From: Lewinella sp. LCG006
GTDB taxonomy: Bacteria; Bacteroidota; Bacteroidia; Chitinophagales; Saprospiraceae
DNA length: 64,000 nucleotides
Assembly (NCBI RefSeq): GCF_040784935.1
Contig: NZ_CP160680.1
Location: forward strand, 1,293,501 to 1,357,500
Reading direction: 5' to 3'
Shown: piece after piece, positions 26,777 to 35,263 of the stretch
Numbering within the stretch: the first letter of the stretch is position 1
Layout: each line of letters starts with the position of its first letter
Position numbers and translations under genes: made by a program
The notes under the pieces: model-generated
Databases searched by the model: none
The model's input: the letters and a program-made list of their open reading frames with translations, nothing else
What the model was told of the DNA's origin: nothing

Positions 26777-27673
26777 CTAAGCACTTTCCAGGGCTGCCGC
26801 ACCACCGACAATCTCGAGGATTTCGTTGGTGATTGCCTCTTGACGTGCTTTGTTGTAGGATATTTTCAGATCACGCAGTAAATCGTTGGCGTTCTCTGTT
26901 GCAGAATCCATGGCAGTCATCCGGGCCCCATGCTCAGAAGCTTGGGTATCCAGGTTGAACTTGTGGAACTGCGTTTGTAGAATACTTGGCACCAAGTGGC
27001 TCAGTAAGCCCTCTTTGCTTGGCTCGAAGATATAGTCTGCGCGAAGATTGGTATCACCTTCCTCCATTTCCACCTTCGGTACTGGCAGAAAAGGAACATG
27101 AACCGTATTTTGGATAGCTGCATTGCGGAATTCACCGTAAGCAACCTCTACCGCGTCAAAACGTCCATCTTTAAAATTGTCCATCAGGTAAGTAGCTACC
27201 TTCTTGGTATTGTCAAAACTCAGGTCATCAAACAGGTTGACGTAATCGGAAATGATGTTGACTGAGTCAGCGTAACGCTTCTTGAAATACTCATTGCCTT
27301 TCTTACCAATAAACAGCATCGTGAGGTTGCCACGTGCGTGAACATCAGCAAACTTACCGTTCATGGCGGCCAGTGCTGCTTTGATCACGTTGGTGTTAAA
27401 CGCTCCACAAAGACCACGATTGGAAGTGACGACGACAATACAGGCACGTTCTACTGGACGTTCCTGGCCAAAAACAGTACCGGCATCTCCTTCCAGGTTA
27501 GAAAGGATATTGCGCAGCATACTGTCCAGCTTGTTGGCGTAAGGGCGCATCTGAGTGATCGCATCCTGTGCACGCCGCAGCTTGGCTGCCGAAACCATCT
27601 TCATGGCTTTGGTGATCTGCTGAGTATTTTGGACCGAAGCAATCCGGTCACGGACTTCTTTTAAATTAGCCAT
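26777..27673 (-). CDS. atpG: ATP synthase F1 subunit gamma
   Basis: 298 residues forming the central rotating shaft of F1. The start MANLKEVRDRIASVQNTQQITKAMKMVSAAKLRRAQ is the family's conserved N-terminal coil, and the C-terminus ATENANDLLRDLKISYNKARQ.AITNEI is the second coiled-coil half. ATG at 27673 fits the family; a TTG three codons earlier is in frame but unneeded. Last gene of the atpBEFHAG operon. Confidence 0.96.
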   Translation of the reverse strand: MANLKEVRDRIASVQNTQQITKAMKMVSAAKLRRAQDAITQMRPYANKLDSMLRNILSNLEGDAGTVFGQERPVERACIVVVTSNRGLCGAFNTNVIKAALAAMNGKFADVHARGNLTMLFIGKKGNEYFKKRYADSVNIISDYVNLFDDLSFDNTKKVATYLMDNFKDGRFDAVEVAYGEFRNAAIQNTVHVPFLPVPKVEMEEGDTNLRADYIFEPSKEGLLSHLVPSILQTQFHKFNLDTQASEHGARMTAMDSATENANDLLRDLKISYNKARQEAITNEILEIVGGAAALESA

Positions 27674-27731
27674 CGGGGGCAAACTTTATTAAGTATTCAC
27701 AATTCGAAACAGTATGCTAGTGCCCTACTGC

Positions 27732-29318
27732 TTACTTCTTGTACTGAGCCGTTAGCTCCTTTGCCAAAGCTTCCAGCTTCGCAAGGTCTTCATCCTGGTA
27801 TTTACCAGCACGGAAGTTGTCCAGTACTCCTTGTTCGCGGCGTTCCATTTCAGAGAGGAAGAACTCTTCGAATTCTTTCACTTTCTCAACAGGAACATCA
27901 CGCAACATACCTTTGGTACCCAAGTAAATGATAGCTACCTGCTTTTCTACCGCTACCGGAGAATACTGAGGCTGCTTCAGGATTTCCACGTTACGCTTAC
28001 CTTTTTCGATCACCGAAAGGGTAGCCGCATCGAGGTCAGAACCGAACTTGGCAAATGCTTCCAATTCGCGGTACTGTGCCTGATCCAGTTTCAAGGTACC
28101 AGATACTTTCTTCATTGACTTGATCTGCGCAGAACCACCTACCCGGCTTACAGAGATACCTACGTTGATCGCCGGACGAATACCTGCGTTGAACAGGTTG
28201 GATTCGAGGAAGATCTGACCGTCGGTAATCGAAATTACGTTGGTAGGGATATAGGCAGAAACGTCACCAGCCTGGGTTTCAATGATCGGCAATGCCGTCA
28301 AAGAACCACCACCTTTAACGATACCTGCTTCTTTCAAGCTATCCGGAAGGTCATTCATATTCTGAGCCAAGCCATCATCAGCGATTACCTTAGCGGCACG
28401 CTCCAACAGACGACTGTGCAGGTAGAATACATCACCAGGATAGGCCTCACGACCTGGAGGACGACGCAGCAGCAGCGATACCTCACGGTAAGCTACGGCC
28501 TGCTTAGACAAATCATCATAGATGATCAGTGCTGGGCGGCCAGTATCCCGGAAGAACTCACCGATAGATGCACCTGCAAATGGTGCGTAGAACTGCAAAG
28601 GAGCAGGATCAGCGGCAGAGGAAGACACGATCACCGAGTAAGGCATAGCACCGTTCTCTTCGAGTACACGTGCTACTTGTGCTACGGTTGAGGCCTTCTG
28701 TCCACAAGCTACGTAGATACAGTAAACAGGCTCACCGCGATCGTAAAATTCTTTCTGGTTCAGGATGGTGTCAATAGCGATCGCTGTCTTACCCGTTTGG
28801 CGGTCACCAATGATCAATTCCCGCTGGCCACGACCGATAGGAATCATCGCATCGATAGCTTTGATACCCGTCTGTAGGGGTTCGTTTACTGGCTGGCGGT
28901 AGATTACACCAGGAGCTTTACGCTCCAAAGGCATCTCGTAAGTAGTGCCAGTGATTTCTCCCTTACCGTCGATAGGCTCACCCAATGGGTTCACTACGCG
29001 GCCAAGGTATCCCTCCCCTACGTTAATAGATGCAATACGGCCAGTACGATGAACCCGTGAGCCTTCACGAAGACCATCACTAGGCCCCATCATAACCACA
29101 CCAACATTGTCTTCTTCCAGGTTCAGTACGATGGCCTGAACGCCAGTTTCAAATTCAACGAGCTCACCCGCACGGGCGTTCAACAAACCGTAAACGCGGG
29201 CGATACCGTCACCCACCTCTAATACGGTGCCATATTCCTCTAGCTGCGTAGCACTGTCAAAACCAGACAGTTGCTGCTTAAGGATTGCGGAGATTTCATC
29301 AGGTTTTACGTCAACCAT
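27732..29318 (-). CDS. atpA: ATP synthase F1 subunit alpha
   Basis: 528 residues, non-catalytic nucleotide-binding subunit of the F1 hexamer. The P-loop is GDRQTGKT, preceded by [15 protein letters not shown]; the arginine-finger region is [11 protein letters not shown]. Length and domain order (beta barrel, nucleotide-binding, C-terminal helical) are standard. It follows atpH by 46 bases and precedes atpG by 58. Confidence 0.98.
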   Translation of the reverse strand: MVDVKPDEISAILKQQLSGFDSATQLEEYGTVLEVGDGIARVYGLLNARAGELVEFETGVQAIVLNLEEDNVGVVMMGPSDGLREGSRVHRTGRIASINVGEGYLGRVVNPLGEPIDGKGEITGTTYEMPLERKAPGVIYRQPVNEPLQTGIKAIDAMIPIGRGQRELIIGDRQTGKTAIAIDTILNQKEFYDRGEPVYCIYVACGQKASTVAQVARVLEENGAMPYSVIVSSSAADPAPLQFYAPFAGASIGEFFRDTGRPALIIYDDLSKQAVAYREVSLLLRRPPGREAYPGDVFYLHSRLLERAAKVIADDGLAQNMNDLPDSLKEAGIVKGGGSLTALPIIETQAGDVSAYIPTNVISITDGQIFLESNLFNAGIRPAINVGISVSRVGGSAQIKSMKKVSGTLKLDQAQYRELEAFAKFGSDLDAATLSVIEKGKRNVEILKQPQYSPVAVEKQVAIIYLGTKGMLRDVPVEKVKEFEEFFLSEMERREQGVLDNFRAGKYQDEDLAKLEALAKELTAQYKK

Positions 29319-29364
29319 GATTTATAATTATTTTTAAGAATAATAATTTAGTTCTTAGTACTGC

Positions 29365-29904
29365 TTAGCTAAGCAGGCTGCGCTTCACTTCTTCCAGTTT
29401 CTGCGCGACACTGGCGTCGTAGATTTTGTCATCCAACTCCAGGATAAATCCACCGATCAGTTCAGGGTTTACCGCTGTTTCGATCTCTACCGATTGGGCC
29501 GTTGCATCACTTACTGTAAGTTTTGCCTTCAACGCTTCCATAGCAGCAGCCGTCATGGGCTTTGCCGTAGTCACTTTTACAGTAGAAATGTGCTTGATCT
29601 TTTTGTACTGAGTAATAAACTCTTCCGCTACTTCTGGCAGGTAAGGCTCACGGCCTTTATTTACCAGAATGCGCAGAAAAGCCATCGTCATCTCATCGTA
29701 CTTATCCTTGAACAAGGCATCGAGGATGGAAAGCTTCTTGCGAGCATTAACGATAGGGCTCTTTAACAGCAGGTAGAAGTCCCGGTTTTTGCTGGCAGCC
29801 TGAAAAGACTTCACGTCTTCCAGTACCCGGTCGAGCTTGTTTTGCTCCCGAGCCAAGTCCAACAAGGATTTAGCGTAGCGTCCTGCGATTCTTTGTACTG
29901 ACAT
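29365..29904 (-). CDS. atpH: ATP synthase F1 subunit delta
   Basis: 179 residues. N-terminal six-helix domain with RIAGRYAKSLLDLA at the start, and C-terminal VNPELIGGFILELDDKIYDASV, the OSCP/delta signature. It joins the b-subunit stator stalk to the top of F1. It is preceded by about 100 bases containing a small hairpin, then atpF. Confidence 0.95.
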   Translation of the reverse strand: MSVQRIAGRYAKSLLDLAREQNKLDRVLEDVKSFQAASKNRDFYLLLKSPIVNARKKLSILDALFKDKYDEMTMAFLRILVNKGREPYLPEVAEEFITQYKKIKHISTVKVTTAKPMTAAAMEALKAKLTVSDATAQSVEIETAVNPELIGGFILELDDKIYDASVAQKLEEVKRSLLS

Positions 29905-29979
29905 GCGCCTGTGTTATTATATTACACGCCTTTTAGAGCGTCTAGATCTTGATACGCCTATGCATGGCTTTTCGATCTG

Positions 29980-30000
29980 ATACGCCAAAACATGGCGTAT
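29980..30000. other. Intercistronic hairpin between atpF and atpH
   Basis: ATACGCCA (29980-29987) and TGGCGTAT (29993-30000) form a perfect 8-bp stem with a 5-base loop. A degenerate second copy of the unit (GATACGCC..TGCATGGC) lies at 29951-29968. In the operon mRNA this could stabilise upstream segments or tune atpH translation. No T run follows on the - strand, so it is not a simple terminator. Confidence 0.55.
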
Positions 30001-30009
30001 TTACTTCAA

Positions 30010-30528
30010 TTAATTGAGCTTGATATCGTCTACCAAAGTATTGACAAACTGCTCCTGCTCTTTGTCGCCGGCCAGTTGCTTGCGCAATACTTTTTCTGCG
30101 ATACCAATCGCCATAGCACCAACTTCTTTCTTAAGCTCGGCCATCGCTACCTTACGCTGGTTCTCGATTTCCTGCTGGGCATTGGTCACGATCTTCTTCG
30201 CTTCTTCGCGCGCCTGATCTTTGGCCTCTTTGACGATCTGATCCTTCGTTTCTTTGGCTTCTTTCAACATCCGAGCACGCTCTTCGCGAGCTTCCGTCAG
30301 GAGCTTTTGGTTTTCCGCCTGCACGTTCGACATCTCTTCGCGCGCCTTCTTAGCTTCATCCAATGCTTCTTGGATATCGTTGTCACGCTTTTTCAAAGCG
30401 TTCTGAATTGGCTTGAAAGCCATCCGACCTAGTACCGTCCACAGTACAATAAAGATGATAGACGTCCAGAAGATCAAACCTGGATCTGGTTTGATAACAG
30501 AAAAATCAGCTAACAGAAAAATATTCAT
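30010..30528 (-). CDS. atpF: ATP synthase F0 subunit b
   Basis: 172 residues: a single N-terminal membrane helix (about 15-37, PGLIFWTSIIFIVLWTVLG) and a long, highly charged helical stalk (ALKKRDNDIQEALDEAKKAREEM...) that dimerises as the stator. Normal length. 119 bases separate it from atpE upstream. Confidence 0.95.
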   Translation of the reverse strand: MNIFLLADFSVIKPDPGLIFWTSIIFIVLWTVLGRMAFKPIQNALKKRDNDIQEALDEAKKAREEMSNVQAENQKLLTEAREERARMLKEAKETKDQIVKEAKDQAREEAKKIVTNAQQEIENQRKVAMAELKKEVGAMAIGIAEKVLRKQLAGDKEQEQFVNTLVDDIKLN

Positions 30529-30647
30529 TGTCTATATATTTTGATTTTGCTTGACGCAAAAAGAAAATGGCAATTCTTTTTAAAGATCAACCGTGGCCGC
30601 AGCCAACCGCTACGGCCACTGGTTGGTTCTTTGATCGTTTGCTAAAA

Positions 30648-30842
30648 TTAGCCAGCCAAAAGGCCTACTACGATAGCAAACAGTGCAGCACCTTCTACGA
30701 GGGCCGCAGTAACGATCATGTTGTTACGAATATCACCAACAGCTTCTGGCTGACGTGCGATAGCATCCATTGCGTGGCTACCAATCAAACCTACGCCGAT
30801 TCCGGCTCCTAATGCGGCAATACCTGCTCCAATTGCACCCAT
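30648..30842 (-). CDS. atpE: ATP synthase F0 subunit c
   Basis: A 64-residue two-helix hairpin: GAGIAALGAGIGVGLIGSHAMDA (helix 1), the polar loop ARQPEA, and helix 2 with the ion-binding carboxylate E50 in TAALVEGAALF. The residue after the glutamate is Gly rather than the Ser-Thr type pair seen in many sodium-binding rings, so proton coupling is likely. It is shorter than many c subunits because little precedes helix 1; a non-ATG upstream start cannot be excluded. Confidence 0.93.
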   Translation of the reverse strand: MGAIGAGIAALGAGIGVGLIGSHAMDAIARQPEAVGDIRNNMIVTAALVEGAALFAIVVGLLAG

Positions 30843-30881
30843 GATAAAGGGAATTTTGTGATTAAAAAAAGTATCTTAAAA

Positions 30882-30897
30882 ACGCGACGCGTCGCGT
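30882..30897. other. Perfect 16-bp palindrome between atpB and atpE
   Basis: ACGCGACGCGTCGCGT is completely self-complementary and very GC-rich in an otherwise AT-rich 59-base gap. It lies 4 bases past the atpB stop and about 40 before the atpE start. It could be an mRNA structure linked to the high expression needed for subunit c, or a protein-binding site. Confidence 0.6.
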
Positions 30898-30901
30898 CTG
30901 A

Positions 30902-32206
30902 TTAATGTGCGTGTTCGTGGTCGTGGTGTTCGTGCTCTTCTACCGCAGCTCCAATGTAAGAGGCCGTCAGGATAGCAAAGATGAACGCCTGTAGGAAGGC
31001 TACCAACAACTCGATCAGGTTCATAAAGGCGGTAAACAAGCCACCGATGAATGCGCCTGTTGCAGCACCACCAACGCTTGCACCATTCTCACCAAACAAG
31101 AAGATCAAACCGATCAAACTGAGGATGATAATGTGACCTGCAGAAATGTTGGCAAACAAACGAATCATCAACGAGAACGGCTTGATGAAAAGTCCTAATA
31201 CCTCTACGATAGTTAGAATTGGCTTTACGAACGTCGGTACACCCGGCATCCATACTACGTGCTCCCAGTAATGTCCGTTGCCATGGATATTAGTGATGAT
31301 AAAGGCCAGTACAGCCAAAACCAAGGTCACAGCCAAATTACCCGTTACGTTGGCACCACCAGGGAAGAAAGGAATCAACCCTAGAAGGTTACAAAACAGG
31401 ATAAAGAAGAACAAGGTCATGATAAACGGCTGAAAGCGCTCGTACTTAGGCCCGATCATCGGCTTCGTTACCTCATCACGAATAAAGGTAAAGAAAGGCT
31501 CGAAGAACGACTGAATGCCCGAAGGAGCTTTGCCTTCATTTTTCTTGTAACCTTTAGCAACAGCTCCCCAGATGAAGATCAACAGCAATGAAGCCAGGAT
31601 CATGGTGAACACGTTCTTGGTAATAGAGAAATCGTAGAAAGAGGTTATACCTCCACCTAAAATACCACCATCTAAGGTAGATGGCTTGTCCAATTTCCAA
31701 AGTTCACCTTTCGCACAAGCGAAGTAAACGTCTTTCTCTTTGGTCTTTCCTTTGTCGTCGGTAATGGTTTCTACTTGGTGTAGAATGCCGTCAATGTGTA
31801 CTTCGCCCATAGGGAAGCTGTCATCAGCAATACGATTGGCACGTCCATGGTTGAGAACATAACCATCAACAGCTGCATGTCCGTGGTGAAACATACTACT
31901 CGTACCTATTGTCCAGCCATGCTCAGGGGCATAAAGAAATACGGGGAGTGGAATATGAAGATCTTTCCACACGTGGAACTCGTTGGCATCAGCAATGTGA
32001 TTCATTACTGTAGATACCGGATCGTACTCGCCATCCTCGGCATGATCGCCACAACCGCCGTGCTCACCTGGGGAGGTGGTAGCTGCGGCATCATGGGAAT
32101 GATCATGACCATGCTCGTCATGATCGTGCTGAGCAAAAATGGGGCCTGACAATAGTGCCAGCACCACTACGAAAAGATAAGATGAGAAACGGGAAGATAC
32201 TTTCAC
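30902..32206 (-). CDS. atpB: ATP synthase F0 subunit a, with His-rich extension
   Basis: 434 residues, longer than the E. coli subunit. A signal peptide (about 1-25) and a His/Asp-rich stretch (HDHDEHGHDHSHD, 27-39, plus a second patch with CGDH) precede a roughly 150-residue periplasmic region. The membrane part has five to six helices, with the essential arginine in LMIRLFANISAGH. The C-terminus is again His-rich (EEHEHHDHEHAH). N-terminal extensions are known in Bacteroidota AtpB; the double His-rich ends suggest metal binding but no role is established. First gene of the operon. Confidence 0.93.
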   Translation of the reverse strand: MKVSSRFSSYLFVVVLALLSGPIFAQHDHDEHGHDHSHDAAATTSPGEHGGCGDHAEDGEYDPVSTVMNHIADANEFHVWKDLHIPLPVFLYAPEHGWTIGTSSMFHHGHAAVDGYVLNHGRANRIADDSFPMGEVHIDGILHQVETITDDKGKTKEKDVYFACAKGELWKLDKPSTLDGGILGGGITSFYDFSITKNVFTMILASLLLIFIWGAVAKGYKKNEGKAPSGIQSFFEPFFTFIRDEVTKPMIGPKYERFQPFIMTLFFFILFCNLLGLIPFFPGGANVTGNLAVTLVLAVLAFIITNIHGNGHYWEHVVWMPGVPTFVKPILTIVEVLGLFIKPFSLMIRLFANISAGHIIILSLIGLIFLFGENGASVGGAATGAFIGGLFTAFMNLIELLVAFLQAFIFAILTASYIGAAVEEHEHHDHEHAH

Positions 32207-32242
32207 GCTACGTCGCTTTTTGGTCGTTTGTTAAAACCTGCG

Positions 32243-32250
32243 CAAAAGTA
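32243..32250 (-). promoter_or_regulatory. -7 promoter element of the ATP synthase operon
   Basis: Reads TACTTTTG on the - strand, an exact TAnnTTTG match, 37-44 bases upstream of the atpB ATG. No clear TTG -33 element at the usual spacing was found. Confidence 0.5.
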
Positions 32251-32571
32251 GATACTTTAACCCGTTTAAAAAAACTCCCTTTATCTTTTTTTAACACAAA
32301 GTAACCGGGAGGAAATACTGATAAACAGTAAGTTAGCAAGCAATACCCCTTTTTTACTTCCGGTACATTAGTCAGATGATGCGCAGAGCCGTCAATTGTT
32401 TGCTGAAAAAACTTTAGTGCAAAATATATATTGGCATTCTCGTTTTTATTCCGTCCTTGCCTTTCAGCTAATTATTCCGCCCACTTATCTTGTCCCGAGT
32501 ATACTTTTATTTTACCTTGTTTGAAAATCCACCACCAAAGTTATTTTTGTTCCGTCACCAAAAGCAATGCC

Positions 32572-33867
32572 ATGTACGGATTGATCATCGTTGTCTTTGT
32601 TCTAGGATACATTTTCATTGCTTTCGAGCATCCACTCAAAATTGACAAAGCGGCTTCCGCCATCCTTACGGGTGTACTTTGCTGGACGTTATTGGTCATC
32701 GGGCAAGAAGCCATTTTACCCGAAAGTGGTGAAGGGTTTATTGATGAAGCCATCCTCCATCATGTTGGAGAAATTGCGGAAATATTATTTTTCCTCCTCG
32801 GAGCGATGACTATTGTAGAACTCGTTGATGCTCATGAAGGTTTCGCCGTGGTGACCGCCCGTATTTCTACCACCAACAAGGTCAAACTTCTCTGGATTAT
32901 TTGCATCGTCACCTTCTTTTTTTCGGCGGTACTCGACAATATGACTACAGCTATTGTGATGGCAGCCTTGTTGCGCAAACTCATTGTTAAAAAAGAGGAT
33001 TTGTGGTTTTTCGCGGGTATGGTGGTACTTGCTGCTAATGCTGGCGGTGCCTGGTCGCCGATCGGAGATGTAACCACTATCATGCTCTGGATTGGAGGGC
33101 AAGTGACGGCACTTAATATCGTCATCGGCGTATTTTTACCTAGCTTGGTCTGTCTTATTGTGCCTTTGCTGGTAGTGACCTTTACCCAGAAGGGAGAAAT
33201 TAAACGGGCCAAAAAAGCAGACCACGAATCCGTCTCCGGGCGGCCGACTCCAAAAGAGCAAGCGCTCATCTTTTGGCTGGGAGTAGCCGGTTTGTTGTTT
33301 GTACCGGTATTCAAAAACCTCACCCACCTTCCCCCATTCATGGGTATGTTGCTGAGTTTGGGGGTCTTGTGGGTAACCACCGAAATCCTGCATCGCGACA
33401 AAACTACCGATAATCGTCGGCACCTTTCTGTGGCGGGTGTCATCAGGAAGGTCGATACACCTAGTGTGCTTTTCTTCCTGGGCATCTTGCTGGCCGTAGC
33501 GAGCTTGCAAACAGCAGGCCACCTTGGCCAGTTGGCCACAGCCATGAACGAAGAAATTGGTAATATCTACCTTATCAATGTCCTCATTGGCTTACTCTCT
33601 TCGGTTGTCGACAATGTGCCACTGGTAGCAGGTGCGATGGGCATGTATCCACTATCCGTCTACCCTACTGATGCTACCTTCTGGGAATTTTTGGCGTACT
33701 GTGCCGGTACGGGTGGAAGCGCATTGATCATCGGCTCAGCTGCAGGTGTAGCCATTATGGGGATTTTGAAAATAGACTTTCTCTGGTATTTCAAAAAAAT
33801 TACCTGGCTGGCCTTACTTGGCTATTTTTCGGGTGCCTTGGTGTATTATTTACTTCATGCAGGTTAA
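32572..33867 (+). CDS. nhaD: NhaD-type sodium/proton antiporter
   Basis: 431 residues, 11-13 membrane helices, ion-transporter (ArsB/NhaD) superfamily. Recognisable features are FSAVLDNMTTAIVM in one half, SSVVDNVPLVAGAM in the other, and NAGGAWSPIGDVTTIMLW between them; the two D-N pairs are the inverted-repeat core of NhaD. It exports Na+ or Li+ in exchange for protons, as suits a marine bacterium. ATG at 32572 (MYGLIIVVFVLGYIFIAFEH) is chosen; the 47 upstream in-frame codons look like untranslated leader. It lies 18 bases before the patatin gene and is probably cotranscribed with it. Confidence 0.93.
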   Translation: MYGLIIVVFVLGYIFIAFEHPLKIDKAASAILTGVLCWTLLVIGQEAILPESGEGFIDEAILHHVGEIAEILFFLLGAMTIVELVDAHEGFAVVTARISTTNKVKLLWIICIVTFFFSAVLDNMTTAIVMAALLRKLIVKKEDLWFFAGMVVLAANAGGAWSPIGDVTTIMLWIGGQVTALNIVIGVFLPSLVCLIVPLLVVTFTQKGEIKRAKKADHESVSGRPTPKEQALIFWLGVAGLLFVPVFKNLTHLPPFMGMLLSLGVLWVTTEILHRDKTTDNRRHLSVAGVIRKVDTPSVLFFLGILLAVASLQTAGHLGQLATAMNEEIGNIYLINVLIGLLSSVVDNVPLVAGAMGMYPLSVYPTDATFWEFLAYCAGTGGSALIIGSAAGVAIMGILKIDFLWYFKKITWLALLGYFSGALVYYLLHAG

Positions 33868-33885
33868 TGGTCTAAATTTGCAGCA

Positions 33886-34665
33886 ATGCAAAATAAAGAA
33901 AAAACAGGCTTGGTTTTATCGGGCGGTGCCATCAGGGGTATCGCGCACTTGGGCGTCCTTAAGTTCTTGCAAGAAGCGGATCTGGAGCCAGACATCATCG
34001 CTGGTGCCAGCGCCGGTGCTTTGGTGGGTGCTTTTTACGCGGCGGGCTATACTGCCGAAGAATCGCTGGCCTTTTTCCTTAAAAACAAACCGATCACCTG
34101 GCGCAATTATGCTCGCCGAAAACCAGGGATTTTGGTCTTTGACCGATTTGCCCAAAGTCTGGCCGAACAATTCCCTGTAGATCAGTTTTCAGCTTTAGCA
34201 AAACCGCTCTTTATTACGCGCACCAATCTTGAAACGGGCCTCGGAGAAATTGTCAACCAGGGGCCTTTGATTAAAAATTTACTGGCTTCCGCCGCTTTTC
34301 CACTGCTGTTTGCCCCCATTGAAATCAATGGCGTATTGTATTCCGACGGAGGAATCACCAACAATTTCCCCATTGAGCCTTTGTTGCCTCTTTGCGAAAA
34401 AACATTGGGCGTCTACGTCAACCCGCTCCCCTTGAAGCCCGCCTCCAAGTTAAAAACAGCCTTCACGGTTGCCGAAAGAGCTTTTCAAATCAGCGTCACC
34501 CAAACCTCCCTGCCTAAGTTTCAAGCATGTGATATGGTTATCATTCCCAAGGAGTTGGAAGAATACAGCCTCATCAATACCAGACGGATTAAAGAAATTT
34601 TTCAGATCGGTTACCAGGCTGCCTTAAAAGAACGGAAAGCCCTGGAAAAATTATTTGCAAAATAA
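33886..34665 (+). CDS. Patatin-like phospholipase
   Basis: A 259-residue lipid acyl hydrolase of the RssA/YchK type. The oxyanion loop is SGGAIRG (12-18), the nucleophile elbow GASAG with Ser42, and the catalytic aspartate D154 is in SDGG: the Ser-Asp dyad of patatins is complete. No signal peptide, so it is probably cytoplasmic or membrane-peripheral. Located 18 bases behind nhaD. Confidence 0.92.
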   Translation: MQNKEKTGLVLSGGAIRGIAHLGVLKFLQEADLEPDIIAGASAGALVGAFYAAGYTAEESLAFFLKNKPITWRNYARRKPGILVFDRFAQSLAEQFPVDQFSALAKPLFITRTNLETGLGEIVNQGPLIKNLLASAAFPLLFAPIEINGVLYSDGGITNNFPIEPLLPLCEKTLGVYVNPLPLKPASKLKTAFTVAERAFQISVTQTSLPKFQACDMVIIPKELEEYSLINTRRIKEIFQIGYQAALKERKALEKLFAK

Positions 34666-35263
34666 TTGTCTTCAACGGTAACGGTAGCCGAAACGAACTT
34701 ATCAATAAATGACTCGTACCACAAACAAGTAATAGTGGAATTCATGGTATTTTATATAAATCTATGGACTTCCTCTTTCACGCATGTGAAAAAACCCCTA
34801 TATTTAAGTGTCTAAAACCAGAGCTTATTATCATCTCCCCCTTGGGTGCATGATAAAAATCCTAAAAACAAAACCCTCCCGTAATGCCAAAACTCAACAC
34901 ACCCCGCTTCTATTGGAATACTTTCCTACCATCTTTTATCATTCATTTTGTAGCACTTTCCCTGAGGATAAATGCTAGCAAATTCAGCCGGATAAAACAT
35001 CAACTAACCTTCTCTACTTCTGTGATTTAACAGAAATAGCCCACTCAACCAGTCGTTCTTACCCCTTTACAAAGCTTCTTCTTTATCGTCTCATTTGAAT
35101 ATTGAGCGGGTCAGTGACCTGTCGTATTCCATTTCCATTTCCTGGCTTTACCCCCAGGCAAAGGCCGTGTGATACTTCGGGACACCTAAGTGTTTTGACG
35201 GAAACAAGTCTAGCACTAAACCTACCATTTTGATAACACCTTAATTCAACAAAATTTTCCATT
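34666..35263 (+). other. Gene-free 598-bp leader region of the metzincin gene
   Basis: No reading frame of note, no tRNA and no terminator-like hairpin stands out. It contains AT-rich stretches and, near 35223-35231, TACCATTTTG, which is one base away from the TAnnTTTG spacing and could be the promoter of the following giant gene. The 3' end of the nhaD-patatin transcript must also lie here. Confidence 0.4.

Noticed and set aside
32431-32571. 47-residue N-terminal extension of NhaD
   Set aside because: It would add a Cys/Ser/Pro-rich stretch absent from the family; the ATG at 32572 precedes the first membrane helix directly.
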